From: Porticoccus sp. | GTDB taxonomy: Bacteria; Pseudomonadota; Gammaproteobacteria; Pseudomonadales; Porticoccaceae | Assembly (NCBI GenBank): GCA_011049795.1 | Contig: DRHD01000090.1 | Span: forward strand, 1-14,020 | Direction of reading: 5' to 3' | DNA: 14,020 nt | Position numbers and translations under genes: made by a program | In this document: positions 7,852 through 14,020 of the stretch, piece after piece | Layout: the number at the start of each line of letters is the position of its first letter | Position numbering within the stretch: the first letter of the stretch is position 1 | The notes under the pieces: generated by a model | The model's database searches: none | Seen by the model: only the letters and a program-made list of their open reading frames with translations | What the model was told of the DNA's origin: nothing

Positions 7852-8856
7852 ATGAATCAGGTTCGGCTTGCTGCCATAGCGGGATTCAACGAACTGGTCA
7901 GGGAACTGAACGGGGATCCTGCGGCAGTACTGCTAAAAGCAGGCCTTTCACCTACATTCTTTGCTGACCACAACGACGATGACATGATGGGTTATGAGAA
8001 GGCAGAAGACCTGTTACAAACCGCCGCCGATGCTACCCAGTGCTCTTATTTTGGTGCTTTATTGGGAACCAAACAGGATATCCATTTGCTCGGCATTATT
8101 GGTTATGTGATGCAGCAATCTACTGATGTGCGCACAGCCCTTAACGAACTCTGCCAACATTTCTCGCTACACGTAAAAGATGCCGCAACGATATCAATCG
8201 ACATTGTTGGCGACTATGCCTCTTTCGCCTACACCACCCTTTGCCCAATGAAATCTTCTCAGCAATCCAGCGAGCTAGCCATTGCTGAGTCGATGATCGT
8301 TCTTAAAGCTGTCTGTGGTGCAGGCTGGAAACCTTACGCTGTAAACTTCACCCATAAAGCACCCGAAAACATCACCCCTTATGCAAAAATATTTAAGGTG
8401 CCGGTAAATTTTAGCCAGGACCAGACCCAAATTCTTTTCCCAAAAACGTATCTAAGCCAACCTATTCTTCAAGCAGACCCGGTACTCAATAAAATACTGC
8501 AAAACCATATCGGGCAATTAAAATCTGACGCGAAACAAGATCTTTGCTCTCAAGTTGAAACACTTATTCGACGCACACTGCCTACTGCAAGCTGCTCTAT
8601 TGAAAACATAGCCAGTTTAATGGCGGTACATCGACGCACGCTTCATCGAATGCTAAAAGAACAGGGCTCTTCATTTACCGAACTGCTTGAAAAGGTACGC
8701 AAAAGTATTGCCGCAGAACGACTACAAAATTCCGATATCACCATCATTCAATTATCGGATTATCTCGGCTACGCAGATAACACCGCCTTTACCCGTGCGT
8801 TTAAACGCTGGTATGGCGTTACCCCTATTCAGTGGAAAAAGAGCGGGGGCCAATAA
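7852..8856 (+). CDS. AraC-family transcriptional regulator with arabinose-binding-like N-terminal domain (OruR/ArgR-like subfamily)
   Basis: A 334-residue regulator. Residues about 10-190 resemble the alpha-helical sensor domain (Arabinose_bd, PF12625) of this AraC subfamily. The C-terminal AraC DNA-binding region has a first helix-turn-helix at about 249-266 (SIENIASLMAVHRRTLHRML). The second lies at about 298-322 and ends in the characteristic FKRWYGVTPIQW. The ATG at 7852 is used. A TTG two codons upstream (7846) has a somewhat better placed CGGA and cannot be excluded. It is transcribed divergently from the catabolic operon across 228 bp that contains the 21-bp-spaced direct repeats. It is therefore the prime candidate for binding both operator copies and activating the operon and receptor in response to a pathway acid or CoA ester (inference). 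Confidence 0.92.
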   Translation: MNQVRLAAIAGFNELVRELNGDPAAVLLKAGLSPTFFADHNDDDMMGYEKAEDLLQTAADATQCSYFGALLGTKQDIHLLGIIGYVMQQSTDVRTALNELCQHFSLHVKDAATISIDIVGDYASFAYTTLCPMKSSQQSSELAIAESMIVLKAVCGAGWKPYAVNFTHKAPENITPYAKIFKVPVNFSQDQTQILFPKTYLSQPILQADPVLNKILQNHIGQLKSDAKQDLCSQVETLIRRTLPTASCSIENIASLMAVHRRTLHRMLKEQGSSFTELLEKVRKSIAAERLQNSDITIIQLSDYLGYADNTAFTRAFKRWYGVTPIQWKKSGGQ

Positions 8857-8946
8857 AACATCCCTCCGATTAAAGCTTATCTTGAGTGACTATCCCGCAG
8901 CTTATGCCTGAAACTAGCAGATGTAATTTACATGTAATTGCCTTGT

Positions 8947-9822
8947 CTATTTCGACGATAAAAACAAACCCCGATAACGCCCCGGGGTAACCGCGTGCAT
9001 TTTTTTGAAGCTGGCGGTGAAGTGACTCTGGCTATTGAACCCCAGTGCCGTTGATATTTGTATCATCGGCATATTGGTATTAATCAGTAGCTCACGCGCT
9101 TTTTTCAGCCGCAGATGCATCACAAACTGGTGCGTTGTCATACCGGCGGCCTCACTAAAAAGACGACGGAAATGCGTGCTGCTGAGACCGACCTGCTCAG
9201 CCAATTGCTTTATAGACAAAGGCTGATCTAGATTATTTTGAATAAATTTAATAATGGTATGTATCCGGCCCAAGTGAATATAGGCGGGATTGATTTCTGT
9301 CGCCGAATCACCGTTTAACAATCGCCATGTCTGCTCCAGCATCACCAGCATCAGTCGCTCGACAAACTCACTGCCGCTGTTGTTGTGAAATAATTCCTCG
9401 GCAATTTGCTGGGAGGTGGCCGCTATCAGCGGATTGGTAATGGGAATCAACTGTTTGCTTTCGAGACAAAGTTCGTCGATCAGACGACAAAAAGGGTGAC
9501 TGGATTGTGGCTGAAAATAAAACACAGCAAAATCAGCAAAGCCACTGAACTCCCAGGTCGTTGCACAGCCGGCAGGCACCACCGCCGAAATGCTGGGGAA
9601 AAATTGCGCATGGACACTGCCCTTACCACCTTCATCCACTTTACTGCCGCCAAATTGTGTGACCAGCGCAGTGATCGGCAGCGCCTCGACTGATGGGCTC
9701 ATCGCTTCGCAAATATAGCGCTCCACGTAAATATTAAGACCACCAGCCAGCAGCTGACTAACAATGGGCTCACTGCCAAATGCTTCGCTCACTTTTAACC
9801 AGGGAGAGGTTTCACTCATCAT
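8947..9822 (-). CDS. AraC-family transcriptional regulator (XylS/RhaS-like), divergent from the fusion oxygenase gene
   Basis: A 291-residue protein. The first 180 residues are an unassigned, probably cupin-like ligand-binding domain. The C-terminal two-HTH AraC domain starts near residue 201 (PLSIKQLAEQVGLSSTHFRRLF). It continues through RLKKARELLINTNMPMIQIS to GFNSQSHFTASFKK, and ends in HAVTPGRYRG. ATG at 9822; a second ATG follows directly at 9819, and a TTG at 9834 has no good ribosome-binding site. Its N-terminus is unlike that of the other AraC protein in this window, so it is not a recent duplicate. It converges with that gene (90 bp between stops) and diverges from the fused oxygenase gene, with a perfect inverted repeat between them. 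Control of the oxygenase gene is the natural inference. Confidence 0.9.
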   Translation of the reverse strand: MMSETSPWLKVSEAFGSEPIVSQLLAGGLNIYVERYICEAMSPSVEALPITALVTQFGGSKVDEGGKGSVHAQFFPSISAVVPAGCATTWEFSGFADFAVFYFQPQSSHPFCRLIDELCLESKQLIPITNPLIAATSQQIAEELFHNNSGSEFVERLMLVMLEQTWRLLNGDSATEINPAYIHLGRIHTIIKFIQNNLDQPLSIKQLAEQVGLSSTHFRRLFSEAAGMTTHQFVMHLRLKKARELLINTNMPMIQISTALGFNSQSHFTASFKKMHAVTPGRYRGLFLSSK

Positions 9823-9925
9823 TTTAACCCGCAAGAATAATGGACATATTTTGATAAATATAGGCTCAGTTTATAGAAATAAAAACCTCAGGCAAGCCCT
9901 ATACTGGATCTTCGCTTTGGCTACT

Positions 9926-9946
9926 CAGTAGTAGATAAAACTACTG
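9926..9946. promoter_or_regulatory. Inverted repeat in the divergent regulator/oxygenase intergenic region
   Basis: CAGTAGT (9926-9932) and its exact reverse complement ACTACTG (9940-9946) flank a 7-bp spacer. A nested CTACT-c-AGTAG palindrome overlaps it at 9921-9931, so CTACT also recurs directly at 9921 and 9941, 20 bp apart. It lies 36 bp upstream of the preferred oxygenase start. Candidate operator for the adjacent AraC-type regulator. No clear sigma-70 hexamers were seen. Confidence 0.45.
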
Positions 9947-9981
9947 CCAAATAAGTAACAAACTCTATTCGAGGTATGTCC

Positions 9982-11859
9982 ATGTCACATGCTTACCCCC
10001 TGGAAGCCCGCGAGGTTCTCAACCAGATCGTTCGCGATCCACGCTTTAAAGTATTAAATACTGCCCCTGCTATAGGCTTGCAGGTCATGGCCTTTTCCCT
10101 GCTGGGGTACATCGCTTTTGCTGGCAGCATCTGGTCCTACAGTCAGGGCTACATTCCCTATTTGCTATTGCTTGTCTTCAGCGGTTACGGCTTAGTGATG
10201 ATGTTCGCCTCCGTTCATGAAGCTACCCACGGCTCGGTGGCCCGTACTCCCTGGCTCAATGACATGATCGGTACGGTCGCCGCATTTTTGTATATGCCAG
10301 GCATGTCGACCACCGTTTATCGACAACTGCACCTGGCCCATCACCGCTACACGGGAGATACCGATAAAGACCCGGATGCGCAGTATGTCAACGCCCCCTT
10401 TATTCTATGCCTGTTTCGCTGGGCAACAAAAGATATTCACTGGGGTATCTGGTTCGCCAGAAACTTCTCCAAGCGTACCGTCAAAGAAAAACGTGCATTT
10501 ATCTGTGGCGTGATCGTTTACTTCGCTTGGTATGGCGGCTGGTTATTGTCACCTTATGCAACAGAGTTTGTGCTGCTGTATCTGATTCCTCAGCGAGTAT
10601 TCTATTGTGTATTGCTGTACTTTTTTGCCTATGTACAACACCCCCCTGGCGTTCTTCAATCGGAGCAACCCTTTCAGGCAACTGTTATTCTGAACGCGCC
10701 CAAGTGGGCTCACCCGCTGATGATTTATCAGGACAAGCATATTATTCATCATATGTTTCCATCATTGCCCTTTTATCGCTACCCCAAAGTGTGGGCCTTT
10801 GCGAAAGACTTAATGGAAAAGCAAAACATTCCACGCCGCGATATTATTGAATGGAACTGGCAACCCAATATCCCCAAACCGGATTACAGCGAAGCTGTCC
10901 AGACACGGATAATGGCCAAGGTCAACAGCGTCGTTGAAATTGCCGAGGGTGTACGTTCTTATGAGCTTATCGCGGCCAACGGCGAAAAACTACCACCCTT
11001 TACCGCAGGCGCTCATATTGATATTCATATCGAGCCAGGACTGGTGCGACAGTATTCGCTCTGTAATGCTTCCAGCGATCTAACCCGCTATATTATTGGC
11101 GTCAAGTGCGAAGACAATGGCCGCGGCGGCTCCAAACGCCTGCACGAGCTGTTTACGAAAGATCACGTGATTGAAATCAGCACACCGCGAAACAATTTCT
11201 CACTCAATGTGGACGCCGAGCAGTATCATCTGGTTGCCGGAGGTATCGGTATCACACCCATGTTATCCATGGCCCATGAACTGGAGCGAGCAGGCAAGCC
11301 CTTTACCTTACATCTGTTTGCCCGCAGCCAGGAATTTTTACCCTTTGGTCGCCAATTAGAAAATTTTACTTTCGCAGATCGCATACAAATCTATTTTGAT
11401 AATGAGATGGGGTTACTCGATCGTGATATCCCGGCCCTGATTGGTGCCGCCGAAAAAAGTAAAGAGCTGTATATTTGCGGACCACAACCGTTTATGGATT
11501 TATTTATCGACCAGGCAATGGCTAGCGACTGGGATGCGGCAGCAGTCAAATTCGAGGCGTTCTCTGCCGTGGTGGTAAACAGCTCTAACAATCAGGCCTT
11601 TGAATTAACCCTATCTCGTAGCGGCAAGACTCTTCAGGTCAAAGCAGACGAAAGCATTGTTGAGGCTCTGGAAGCAGCGGGCATGGCTGTCCCTGTATCC
11701 TGCGGCCAGGGTCTCTGTGGCACCTGTATCTGTGGTGTTGTCGAAGGAGACGTCGATCACCGGGATGCCATTCTCAGCACGGAGGAGCATCAGGCTAATA
11801 AAAAAATCGCCCTCTGTGTTTCTCGGGCCAAGGGAGAGAGTTTGACAATCGAATTTTGA
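9982..11859 (+). CDS. Fusion protein: membrane di-iron fatty-acid desaturase/hydroxylase domain + phthalate-dioxygenase-reductase-like FMN/NADH/2Fe-2S module
   Basis: A 625-residue protein numbered from the ATG at 9982, which has GAGG 7 nt upstream; an ATG two codons earlier is too close to that site. Residues about 1-300 form a fatty-acid-desaturase-superfamily domain. It has several hydrophobic segments (about 29-50, 58-78, 94-107, 174-194, 198-218) and three iron-binding histidine boxes: HEATH (79-83), HLAHH (117-121) and HIIHH (253-257). From about residue 308 a reductase follows, with flavin motif RQYSL (356-360), NADH motifs GGIGITP (420-426) and CGPQPFM (499-505), and a plant-type 2Fe-2S ferredoxin with C574, C579, C582 and C612. 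That order (flavin, NADH, ferredoxin) is typical of phthalate dioxygenase reductase. The single chain should pass electrons from NADH to a membrane di-iron centre and so hydroxylate or desaturate a hydrophobic substrate. All cofactor residues are present. The substrate is unknown; a lipid or terpenoid/steroid is inferred from the neighbours. Confidence 0.93.
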   Translation: MSHAYPLEAREVLNQIVRDPRFKVLNTAPAIGLQVMAFSLLGYIAFAGSIWSYSQGYIPYLLLLVFSGYGLVMMFASVHEATHGSVARTPWLNDMIGTVAAFLYMPGMSTTVYRQLHLAHHRYTGDTDKDPDAQYVNAPFILCLFRWATKDIHWGIWFARNFSKRTVKEKRAFICGVIVYFAWYGGWLLSPYATEFVLLYLIPQRVFYCVLLYFFAYVQHPPGVLQSEQPFQATVILNAPKWAHPLMIYQDKHIIHHMFPSLPFYRYPKVWAFAKDLMEKQNIPRRDIIEWNWQPNIPKPDYSEAVQTRIMAKVNSVVEIAEGVRSYELIAANGEKLPPFTAGAHIDIHIEPGLVRQYSLCNASSDLTRYIIGVKCEDNGRGGSKRLHELFTKDHVIEISTPRNNFSLNVDAEQYHLVAGGIGITPMLSMAHELERAGKPFTLHLFARSQEFLPFGRQLENFTFADRIQIYFDNEMGLLDRDIPALIGAAEKSKELYICGPQPFMDLFIDQAMASDWDAAAVKFEAFSAVVVNSSNNQAFELTLSRSGKTLQVKADESIVEALEAAGMAVPVSCGQGLCGTCICGVVEGDVDHRDAILSTEEHQANKKIALCVSRAKGESLTIEF

Positions 11860-11916
11860 ATTACACTACCAAATTTTTTTTCTAGAGTAAAGACAGCTAC
11901 AAAAATGTATGGTTCC

Positions 11917-11951
11917 CCTCGTGATTGCAACAACAAATTGCGATGACGAGG
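11917..11951. terminator. Strong stem-loop after the fusion gene (possible terminator or element end)
   Basis: Arms at 11917-11930 and 11938-11951 pair over 14 positions (12 Watson-Crick, one G-U, one mismatch) around a 7-nt loop. It begins 57 nt after the oxygenase stop. On the plus strand no T-run follows, although an eight-T run precedes it at about 11873-11880. It may terminate transcription of the fusion gene, or mark the border of the decayed mobile region. Confidence 0.4.
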
Positions 11952-11964
11952 TTGGTCTGCGCTA

Positions 11965-12651
11965 ATGTATTCGGAGTCTTGTTGGGAGGCTTTCGCTTCC
12001 CGCTCCACGATGAGTATCTGCCAACACTACGGTATCGAAGAAAGTGAGTTGGAAGGAAAGCTTCTGATCCGTAGTGGCTATGATTACGCAGCTGTACTTG
12101 CAGAAAATGATGGCAACAAATCTGTTTTAGCATCAGGTCACACCAAAGAACTGATTAAGCTTTCGCTCGATAAAGAAGTCGGTCTGGTCGTCATTGATCC
12201 CTACGTCAGCATCCATGAAGTAGATGAAAATGACAACGTACAGCAAAACGGTGTGTTCAAAATTCTCAGAGCAGTTTGCGCAGCAACTAATGCAGCCATG
12301 CTTGTAGTGGCTCACACTCGGAAAGCTGGAAATAACGAAAAACCCGCTTATGGCGATGTTGAAAGCTTAAGGGGCGCTAGTGCGATAAAGGATGCCGCAC
12401 GTTCAGCGATCACACTATCACCTATGCCTAAATCGTATGCTGAAAAGCACGGTATTGATTGGACGATTGGTATTGCTCTGCGTCGCATTGATGATGCAAA
12501 GAGTAATTTTTCCCTCATGAATGATCATGCAGTCTGGATAAAAATGCAGTCAGTAAAATTGGCTAACGGTGACTTCGTTGGTGTTGCCACTTCTGTCGAG
12601 ATCAATGACTACATGAACGATGTGGATATTTGCCCTCAGCCTTTGCCCTAG
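11965..12651 (+). pseudogene. RepA-like AAA-family ATPase, 3' fragment (no Walker A)
   Basis: This 228-codon open frame resembles the middle and C-terminal part of RepA/DnaB-like hexameric ATPases of plasmids and prophages (AAA_25 type). The Walker B segment VGLVVIDPYVSIHEVDENDN is at about 72-91. A VVAHTRKAG segment follows at about 114-122, and the GASAIKDAARSAITL motif at about 136-150. There is no P-loop (GxxxxGKS/T) anywhere upstream in frame, and the family-like sequence begins only near SICQHYGI (about residue 17, 12012). The protein therefore lacks its N-terminal third. The last codons, after about 12625, are antisense to a recombinase fragment, so the true C-terminus is lost too. Ordinary ATPase function is not expected. 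It is best read as a relic of an integrated plasmid, phage or island replication module. Confidence 0.75.
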
Positions 12652-12895
12652 CAATACCAATCGTCTGCCGCTCTTTTAACTGCTCCCTCTCCATCTTGGC
12701 CAAAGCTGCCATAACGGTCAGTATCATTTCGCCAGCAGCACTGGTTACGTCAAGCCCACCCAGTTGGTCGATTACAAGACGAACGCCACGCTCTTTCAGA
12801 TCTTCAGAGACCTCAAGTGCTTCATGGGTTTTTCGACCAATAACTGTGACAATAGGTAGACGAAGAACACTGTGGCGTAGGAACTCAGGCAGCAC
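12602..12895 (-). pseudogene. Serine recombinase (resolvase/invertase family), internal fragment
   Basis: A 97-codon frame whose residues 21-89 match the second half of a resolvase catalytic domain: KTHEALEVSEDLKERGVRLVI, DVTSAAGEMILTVMAALAKMEREQLKERQTIGIARAKAEGKY. The N-terminal part with the nucleophilic serine is missing. Where the family has DRxxR this frame reads TVIGR, so the arginine site is damaged. The match stops at GKY (12626), and the last codons PHRSCSH are antisense to the ATPase fragment. The C-terminal helix-turn-helix is therefore lost. The frame starts with GTG and is open upstream only to a stop near 12926. This is a non-functional remnant of a site-specific recombinase, joined tail-to-tail with the RepA-like fragment at about 12625. 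Confidence 0.78.
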
Positions 12896-13129
12896 GCTCT
12901 CACAGCAGAACCCCCAACCCCTTGTTTAACAGTCTTTTCCAATAGGCCCGGTTAATTAGGATATTCGATTAGGCGGCCTGATCAAGGCTACGTATGGGCA
13001 AAACGGATCAATTTGTGAAGGGTTTACTTGGAATGATCAAAAAGCGCACAAAAACAGCCAAATAGACGAACTTTGATGTTTTCGTGTTTCTAATAAAATC
13101 AATGAGTTAGGATGTTTTTGTGGAACTTT
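12896..13129. other. Non-coding stretch between recombinase and nuclease remnants
   Basis: These 234 bp are AT-rich. No open frame with family-like sequence, no tRNA and no clear inverted repeat was found on either strand. It carries the inferred breakpoints of both flanking remnants, so it is probably mobile-element debris. Confidence 0.5.
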
Positions 13130-13354
13130 TTACATGAATCTTGTCCGGACCTCAGCTTGTGCTTCTAGGCGATATGCCACCCATTCCGCTGATTTATACT
13201 TGTAGTTATAGCCAATGGCGTAGCCCTCTCTACAAGCAACCATATCGCTTTGCTTGGGGGTTCCCATCAAAAGGTGTGGGCAGCCAAAAAGTGCTGGAGA
13301 GAAAAGTAGGGCTGCATATGCTGCCAGGCTTCTTATATTTATAGATAAAGTCAT
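13130..13354 (-). pseudogene. Truncated secreted DNA/RNA non-specific endonuclease (NUC1-like), N-terminal part only
   Basis: The 74-codon frame starts at an ATG with AAGGAAA about 8 nt upstream. It begins with a signal sequence (AAYAALLFSPALFG) followed by a cysteine at 25 that could be a lipobox. The segment CREGYAIGYNYKYKSAEWVAYRL (about 41-63) matches the N-terminal part of the DNA/RNA non-specific endonuclease family, which normally has about 250 residues. The frame ends shortly after, well before the catalytic DRGH motif, and no continuation is visible downstream in the other frames. Catalytic activity is therefore not expected. It is the last gene of a tight three-gene minus-strand cluster (16-bp gap to the upstream gene), and the truncation coincides with the edge of the recombinase/ATPase debris. 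Confidence 0.68.
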
Positions 13355-13370
13355 TCAAAATTTCCTTAAA

Positions 13371-13637
13371 CTAGTGCTTGCTGTAATTAGGCAAGTTGTC
13401 AGTCAGTTTTACTGTATATGCAAGGCCTGGCTTCATGTCATATTGGTAGTGCTGCTCTATCCAAACCTCAAACTGATAATCGGTGATGTTCCTAACATCA
13501 GAGCCCTTTATTTTCGATTCTGTTCGAAGTTGTGTTTGGAAGAAGGACTCCGTTTCTTCCATTGTGCCCTGAGCAATGATTTCATAGTCGCCAGTATCAG
13601 CATATTCTGAAATAATAAACCATATGTTTTTTCCCAC
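13371..13637 (-). CDS. Hypothetical protein, 88 residues, GTG start
   Basis: I do not recognise this family. The frame begins with a GTG at 13637 preceded by AGGAAG at 6 nt, which overlaps the stop codon of the upstream small gene. That spacing strongly supports translation and coupling. The protein is hydrophilic, with no signal peptide or membrane segment. It is rich in acidic and aromatic residues (YADTGDYEII, FEVWIEQHYQYD) and suggests a small mixed alpha/beta cytoplasmic protein. It sits between the 56-residue protein and the truncated nuclease. An accessory or immunity-like role to the nuclease is possible but unproven. Confidence 0.62.
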   Translation of the reverse strand: MGKNIWFIISEYADTGDYEIIAQGTMEETESFFQTQLRTESKIKGSDVRNITDYQFEVWIEQHYQYDMKPGLAYTVKLTDNLPNYSKH

Positions 13638-13645
13638 AATGCTTC

Positions 13646-13816
13646 CTACGTATCTAATTCAATTGTTATCTGAAGTGATTTTGAGTTCCCGGCAAACCAC
13701 TTCTGCACATATAGGGATCCAACTATAGGGGCTTTACCATCGGCGGGTACTTCTTTATACCTGACGCTATTTTTCGTTTCTTTCTCAAACTCAAATTTCA
13801 CCAATTCTTTGGCCAT
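13646..13816 (-). CDS. Small conserved-looking protein, 56 residues (MAKELVKFEF type)
   Basis: A short basic/acidic protein beginning MAKELVKFEFEKETKNSVRY and continuing EVPADGKAPIVGSLYVQKWFAG, with a beta-rich character. I recall similar small hypothetical proteins in other proteobacteria and on plasmids, but I have no named family or function for them. The ATG at 13816 is preferred over the directly preceding ATG at 13819 because GGA lies 6 nt upstream of it. The stop codon overlaps the ribosome-binding site of the next gene (8-bp gap), so it is first in a three-gene cluster. No membrane segment or signal peptide. Confidence 0.65.
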   Translation of the reverse strand: MAKELVKFEFEKETKNSVRYKEVPADGKAPIVGSLYVQKWFAGNSKSLQITIELDT

Positions 13817-13867
13817 CATAATTCCGTTAAGTTGTCTCAGCATACGCACCAAAATCAATCGCGGACT

Positions 13868-14020
13868 TCATATTATGCGATTACTGCGATTTATATCATC
13901 GATTTGTCCGTTCAACGTCCAAAGGTCGTAGAGATATCCAATACCGAATAGGCCCGCCGACAACAGATACAAAATACCGGTTAGCCATTTGTCCATATAC
14001 ATCCGATGTATACCAAACAA
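13868..14020 (-). CDS. TM2-domain membrane protein (C-terminal end; N-terminus outside the window)
   Basis: The minus-strand frame entering from the window edge reads LFGIHRMYMDKWLTGILYLL followed by SAGLFGIGYLYDLWTLNGQID, and stops with TGA at 13868. The GxHRxY motif and the hydrophobic helix ending in GxGxLYDLWT are the TM2 domain signature (PF05154): two transmembrane helices joined by a short polar turn. Only the last 50 residues are in the window. The function of bacterial TM2 proteins is mostly unknown. It lies 51 bp upstream of the 56-residue gene on the same strand and may be co-transcribed with it. Confidence 0.82.
   Translation of the reverse strand: MFGIHRMYMDKWLTGILYLLSAGLFGIGYLYDLWTLNGQIDDINRSNRII

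Noticed and set aside
8921..8933. Small palindrome ATGTAA-t-TTACAT between the convergent regulator genes
   Set aside because: Only 6-bp AT-rich arms with one central base; too weak to call a terminator or operator.
10407..10850. 147-codon plus-strand frame and nearby minus-strand frames over the fusion gene
   Set aside because: Out-of-frame shadows of the desaturase domain, which carries the three histidine boxes in its own frame.
12896..13130. Possible integron attC-like site near the small-gene cluster
   Set aside because: No matching pair of core sites (RYYYAAC and GTTRRRY) with an imperfect inverted repeat was found; the small genes are spaced like an operon, not like cassettes.
13143..13150. 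GTCCGGAC palindrome within the truncated nuclease frame
   Set aside because: An 8-bp palindrome inside coding sequence is expected by chance; no repeat of it nearby.

Overview
The window reads as the genome of a Gram-negative, probably marine, gammaproteobacterium (inference). The outer-membrane TonB-dependent receptor shows it is Gram-negative. The receptor style and the mix of acyl-CoA catabolic genes resemble lipid, steroid or terpenoid degraders of the Cellvibrionales/Spongiibacteraceae type, but no phylogenetic marker is present. No rRNA, tRNA or CRISPR array was seen.

Left part (1-8856): a substrate-uptake and acyl-CoA catabolism unit. A TonB-dependent receptor (minus strand, cut by the window edge) is followed by a same-strand operon read right to left: acyl-CoA dehydrogenase, saccharopine-dehydrogenase-like oxidoreductase, acyl-CoA synthetase, SCP-x-type thiolase and short-chain dehydrogenase. 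An AraC-family regulator with an arabinose-binding-like N-terminus lies divergent to the operon. The receptor promoter and the operon/regulator intergenic region share a similar 39-bp element. Each copy holds two GGNGACA half-sites exactly 21 bp apart, in the same orientation and 134-140 bp upstream of the gene start. These look like operators of one regulon, most simply that of the adjacent AraC protein. The proposed logic is import of a hydrophobic carboxylic acid or side-chain substrate, CoA activation, dehydrogenation and thiolytic cleavage. No enoyl-CoA hydratase is present here.

Middle part (8947-11859): a second AraC-family regulator of a different subfamily is divergent from a 625-residue fusion protein. 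The fusion joins a membrane di-iron fatty-acid-desaturase/hydroxylase domain with three histidine boxes to a complete phthalate-dioxygenase-reductase-like module (FMN, NADH, plant-type 2Fe-2S). It appears to be a single-chain oxygenase or desaturase carrying its own electron-transfer chain, and is the most distinctive gene in the window. A perfect inverted repeat lies in the divergent intergenic region.

Right part (11860-14020): a scar of mobile DNA and small accessory genes. A strong hairpin is followed by a 3' fragment of a RepA-like AAA ATPase (no Walker A), abutting tail-to-tail a fragment of a serine recombinase. Then come a truncated secreted DNA/RNA non-specific endonuclease, an 88-residue unknown protein and a 56-residue small protein, arranged like a three-gene operon on the minus strand. 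The 3' end of a TM2-domain membrane protein runs off the window edge.
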